Source: Actinomycetes bacterium
GTDB taxonomy: Bacteria; Actinomycetota; Aquicultoria; CAJVYJ01; JAUVQD01
NCBI GenBank assembly: GCA_030605305.1
Contig: JAUWIO010000017.1
Span: forward strand, 1-9,670
Length of the DNA stretch: 9,670 nt
Direction: 5' to 3'
In this document: positions 6,973 to 9,670 of the stretch, piece after piece
Numbering within the stretch: position 1 is the stretch's first letter
Layout: each line of letters opens with the position of its first letter
Notes under the pieces: model-generated
Told to the model about the DNA's origin: nothing
Seen by the model: only the letters and a program-made list of their open reading frames with translations
Database searches by the model: none
Made by a program: the position numbers and the translations under genes

Positions 6973-7593
6973 TCAGTCTGAAGCCCAGCGGGCCTGCTCG
7001 ATAAAGTCGCGGACTTTATTGAGGTCTTTCTTGCCCACGAAGGTCTCGACACCGCTGGCCACATCGATGGCGTATGGCTTGACCAGCCGGACAGCCTCGG
7101 CGACATTCTCGGGGTTGAGCCCGCCCGAGAGGATGACGGGCATGCCGAACATTTTGGCCGCCACCGCCAATTCCCAATCGAAAGTCGTCCCGGTGCCGCC
7201 CATCATGTCCGGGTGATAGCTATCAAGGAGGAGGGCGTCGACTTTGTAGTCGGCGATCTTGGCGCCCTCTTCCTCGCGTTGCGGCCGGAGCCCTTTGATG
7301 ACCCGGCGACGGAATTTAGCGCAGAACTCGGGCGATTCCTGGCCGTGGAGCTGGATGCCGTCCAGGCGGCAGTCGTTGACCGTCTTCAAGATAACCTGGG
7401 GGTCTTCATCGACAAAGACCCCTATCTTGAAGACGAATGGAGGCAGCTGATCGATGATCCCTTTGGCTTTTTCCGGCAGCACATAACGACGACTCTGAGG
7501 GTGGAAGATAAAGCCCAGGGCGTCGGCCCCAAGCTCCACCGCCCCCAGCGCGTCCTCAGCGTTGGTGATGCCGCAGATCTTGATCTTTATCAT
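6973..7593 (-). CDS. trpF: Phosphoribosylanthranilate isomerase
   Basis: TrpF performs the Amadori rearrangement of N-(5'-phosphoribosyl)anthranilate to CdRP, the substrate of TrpC. The 206 residues form the expected single TIM barrel. The general-base Cys7 is in [18 protein letters not shown] follows (27-38), DGIQLHG is at 78-84, the general-acid Asp124 is in LLLDSYHPD, and phosphate-binding motifs GGTG (132-135), SGGLNPENV (156-164) and DVASGVE (177-183) complete the set. Length is typical. The ATG at 7593 has no clear Shine-Dalgarno sequence, unlike its neighbours. It lies 57 nt after trpB2, with a small GC-rich hairpin in the gap, and 97 nt before trpB. The loose spacing on both sides suggests that it is translated independently. 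Confidence 0.96.
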   Translation of the reverse strand: MIKIKICGITNAEDALGAVELGADALGFIFHPQSRRYVLPEKAKGIIDQLPPFVFKIGVFVDEDPQVILKTVNDCRLDGIQLHGQESPEFCAKFRRRVIKGLRPQREEEGAKIADYKVDALLLDSYHPDMMGGTGTTFDWELAVAAKMFGMPVILSGGLNPENVAEAVRLVKPYAIDVASGVETFVGKKDLNKVRDFIEQARWASD

Positions 7594-7629
7594 AGGATTA
7601 AGATAACAACTGGGCGTTTAAGCCGCCAG

Positions 7630-7643
7630 GGGCCGAATGGCCC
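7630..7643 (-). repeat. Small GC-rich hairpin between trpB2 and trpF
   Basis: GGGCC and GGCCC form a perfect 5-bp stem with a 4-nt loop, beginning 7 nt after the trpB2 stop. No T-run follows on either strand, so it is not an intrinsic terminator. It could be a minor RNA-stability or processing element, or chance. Confidence 0.35.
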
Positions 7644-7650
7644 AGATCCT

Positions 7651-8973
7651 CTAACTCTCCTCAGACGCGTAGTCGTAGTCGATCAGTTTGCCGGCCAGGT
7701 AGGCATCGTAGGAGGCCAGATCGAAGTGGCCGTGGCCGCTCAACCCGAATAGGATAGTCTTTGGCTCACCGGTCTTTTTCGCCTCGAGAGCTTCGTCGAT
7801 CGCCACCCGGACTGCGTGCGCCGACTCTGGCGCCGGGACAATGCCTTCGGTGCGCGCAAACTGCACTGCCGACTCAAAGACCGGGTTCTGATGGACCGCG
7901 ACGGCCTCTATCAGGTCGTGCTCGTAAAGGGCGCTAATTATGGGGGAGTCACCGTGATATCGAAGGCCGCCGGCGTGGATCCCGGCCGGGACGAACTCGT
8001 GGCCGAGCGTATACATCTTTAGCAGCGGCGTCATACCGGCCGTGTCGCCGAAGTCATATTCGCACTTTCCCTCAGTCAGGGTCGGGCAGGCTTTGGGCTC
8101 GGCGGCCACGACACGCACGTCCTTGCCGGCGAACTTATCAGCCAGGAACGGGAAGGAGAGTCCGGCCAGATTACTGCCGCCGCCACAGCAACCGATGATG
8201 ACATCGGGATAGTCGCCGGCTATCTCCATCTGCTTCTTCGTTTCGAGGCCGATCACCGTTTGGTGGAGCATGACATGATTTAGAACGCTGCCCAGGGCAT
8301 AATTCGTGTCTTCGCGCGAGGCCGCGTCTCCCATCGCCTCACTGATGGCGATGCCAAGGCTGCCGAGTGACTCAGGGTCTTGTGCCAGGATCTTGCGGCC
8401 GAACTCGGTCTGGTCGCTGGGGCTCGGTATGACATTTGCGCCCCATATCTCCATCAAGGAGCGCCGGTAGGGTTTTTGCTCGTAACTGACCTTGACCATA
8501 TAGACCATGCATTCGATGTCGAAGTAGTTACAGGCCAGACTGATGGCGCTGCCCCATTGGCCGGCGCCTGTCTCGGTCGCAATGCGCTTGACCCCGGCCT
8601 CTTTATTGTAGTAGGCCTGCGCGATAGCCGTATTGGGTTTATGACTCCCGGCCGGGCTGACGCCCTCATATTTATAATAGATCTTTGCCGGGGTGCCGAG
8701 GGCCGCTTCGAGGCGGTGGGCCCGGAAAAGCGGTGACGGGCGATAGAGCGCGTAAATATCGCGGACCTCTTCGGGTATCTCGATCCAGCGCTCTTGACTG
8801 ACCTCTTGGCCGATGAGGGCCATCGGGAAGATCGGTTCCAGGGCTTCGGGCCCGATCGGCTCTTTGGTCTCGGGGTGAAGCGGCGGTTCCATCGGGAAAT
8901 CGATATCGGCCATGATGTTGTACCAGCTGGTCGGGATGTCCTTCTCGCTCAGTTGAATCTTGGTCGGTTTCAT
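7651..8973 (-). CDS. trpB2: TrpB2-type tryptophan synthase beta-like PLP enzyme, 440 aa
   Basis: This is a second tryptophan synthase beta-like enzyme, of the longer TrpB2 branch. It opens with a TrpB2-style extension ([19 protein letters not shown], 16-34) absent from TrpB1, then RPSPL (78-82), PLP lysine 112 in [20 protein letters not shown] (134-143), a [10 protein letters not shown] phosphate loop (262-271) and SGHGHFDL near the end. The family catalyses tryptophan formation from indole and a serine-type donor, generally without stable pairing with TrpA; for an archaeal member O-phosphoserine has been reported as the preferred donor. The ATG at 8973 has AAAGGA 7 nt upstream, and the gene lies 30 nt after trpC. 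Its place between trpC and trpF in the same operon as trpB argues for a role in tryptophan synthesis or indole salvage. Substrate use cannot be read from the sequence. Confidence 0.93.
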   Translation of the reverse strand: MKPTKIQLSEKDIPTSWYNIMADIDFPMEPPLHPETKEPIGPEALEPIFPMALIGQEVSQERWIEIPEEVRDIYALYRPSPLFRAHRLEAALGTPAKIYYKYEGVSPAGSHKPNTAIAQAYYNKEAGVKRIATETGAGQWGSAISLACNYFDIECMVYMVKVSYEQKPYRRSLMEIWGANVIPSPSDQTEFGRKILAQDPESLGSLGIAISEAMGDAASREDTNYALGSVLNHVMLHQTVIGLETKKQMEIAGDYPDVIIGCCGGGSNLAGLSFPFLADKFAGKDVRVVAAEPKACPTLTEGKCEYDFGDTAGMTPLLKMYTLGHEFVPAGIHAGGLRYHGDSPIISALYEHDLIEAVAVHQNPVFESAVQFARTEGIVPAPESAHAVRVAIDEALEAKKTGEPKTILFGLSGHGHFDLASYDAYLAGKLIDYDYASEES

Positions 8974-9003
8974 AGGCGGATCCTTTCTTCTACGCTCCGG
9001 TGC

Positions 9004-9670
9004 TTACCACTCCGGACCTTCGATGTCCAACAGTTCTCGTATCTTGCCGGCGGGATCTTCGGCCTCCATCAAGGCCGTTCCGACCAAGATGCCGTCTATC
9101 TTCGCCTCTTCGACTTTGATTACGTCGGCCCGGGTCGAAACGCCGCTTTCCAATATGAGCGGTCGGCGGTCCTTGACCGTCGACGCCAGCTCCAGGGCCC
9201 CTTCAAAATCCATCTCCAGCGTGTGAAGGTTGCGGCTGTTGATGCCGATAAGATCGCTGCCGCTGCTCAGCACGCGCGTAAGCTCCGCTTCGTTCGTGGC
9301 CTCGGTCAGGACTTCCCTACCGAGTGCCTGCGATGCCTTGCAGAGCCGCTTCAGTTCCAGGTCGTCCAGGGCTGCCGCGATGAGTAGGACGGCATCGGCG
9401 CCATAAGCGCGGGCCATCTGCAACTGGAACTCATCGACGATGAAGTCTTTGCATAACGTCAAAAGCGTCGAGAATTCCTTGGCGGCGCGAAGGTGCAGCC
9501 AGCTGCCCTGGAAGTGGTCGGGTTCCGTCAGGACCGAGATGGCGCTGGCCTCGCCGGCATAGTAGCTTTCGGCCTGTTCGACGACGGAGAAATCTTCTTT
9601 TAGTGTGCCGACTCCGGGACGGGCCGGTTTGATCTCGGCTATGAGGCGCACCCCGTCCATCTTCATCACC
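9004..9670 (-). CDS. trpC: Indole-3-glycerol phosphate synthase, 5' end outside the window
   Basis: TrpC closes the indole ring, converting CdRP to indole-3-glycerol phosphate, the substrate of TrpA. The frame stays open to the window edge; about 222 codons are present of roughly 260, so the N-terminal helix region is missing. The GTG and ATG codons near the edge are probably internal. Seen in order: IAEIK with the active-site Glu and Lys, SVLTEPDHFQGS, the catalytic Lys in CKDFIVDEFQ, AVLLIAAALDD, Glu in LTEATNEAEL, GINSRNLHTLEMD, ILESGVST and GILVGTALM. The loop after the first Lys, usually KRxSPS or KPRSPS, reads KPARPG: Pro is kept but both Ser are lost. Other active-site residues are present. 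It is the first visible gene of the operon; trpE, trpG and trpD, if linked, would lie upstream. Confidence 0.95.
   Translation of the reverse strand, partial: VMKMDGVRLIAEIKPARPGVGTLKEDFSVVEQAESYYAGEASAISVLTEPDHFQGSWLHLRAAKEFSTLLTLCKDFIVDEFQLQMARAYGADAVLLIAAALDDLELKRLCKASQALGREVLTEATNEAELTRVLSSGSDLIGINSRNLHTLEMDFEGALELASTVKDRRPLILESGVSTRADVIKVEEAKIDGILVGTALMEAEDPAGKIRELLDIEGPEW

Noticed and set aside
6876..7106. 77-codon N-terminal extension of trpB
   Set aside because: It overlaps trpF in another frame, has no TrpB-like sequence and is Arg/Ser rich; the ATG at 6875 has a ribosome binding site and begins the conserved TrpB N-terminus.

Overview
The window is a stretch of ordinary bacterial core-metabolism genes at roughly 58% GC by eye, with no mobile element, CRISPR array or phage gene that I can see. 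Three things point to a bacterium: a Shine-Dalgarno sequence before most genes, a consensus sigma70/sigmaA-type promoter, and a lipobox lipoprotein. The lineage cannot be fixed from this window. The accD-accA-pfkA order with pyk close by recalls Firmicutes and some deep Gram-positive or actinobacterial lineages. The trpF-trpB-trpA-accD order is best known from Proteobacteria. The tRNA gene does not encode its CCA end.

Left part (1-2003): the 3' portion of a pyruvate kinase gene (+) converges, with only 4 nt between the stop codons, on a gene for a small lipoprotein (-) that looks PrcB-like. That gene has an almost perfect promoter (TTGACA-N17-GATAAT). A tRNA-Leu(CAA) gene lies on the + strand beyond it.

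Right part (2076-9670): one long minus-strand gene string, in transcription order trpC (5' end outside the window), trpB2, trpF, trpB, trpA, accD, accA, pfkA. The first four junctions are loose (30, 57 and 97 nt gaps). From trpB onward the genes are packed: 4-nt overlaps at trpB/trpA, accD/accA and accA/pfkA, and a 1-nt gap at trpA/accD. This links the last steps of tryptophan synthesis to the acetyl-CoA carboxylase carboxyltransferase and to phosphofructokinase.

The points most worth a second look are these. (1) trpA is broken by a one-base frameshift after codon 33, although the rest of the gene is well conserved. (2) A second, TrpB2-type tryptophan synthase beta chain sits inside the operon next to the normal trpB. 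(3) The combined trp-acc-pfkA operon joins two conserved gene neighbourhoods. (4) PfkA has Asn where Asp of the ATP/Mg motif GGDGS is expected. (5) TrpC has lost the usual Ser-Pro-Ser of its first active-site loop. I find no clearly new system here.
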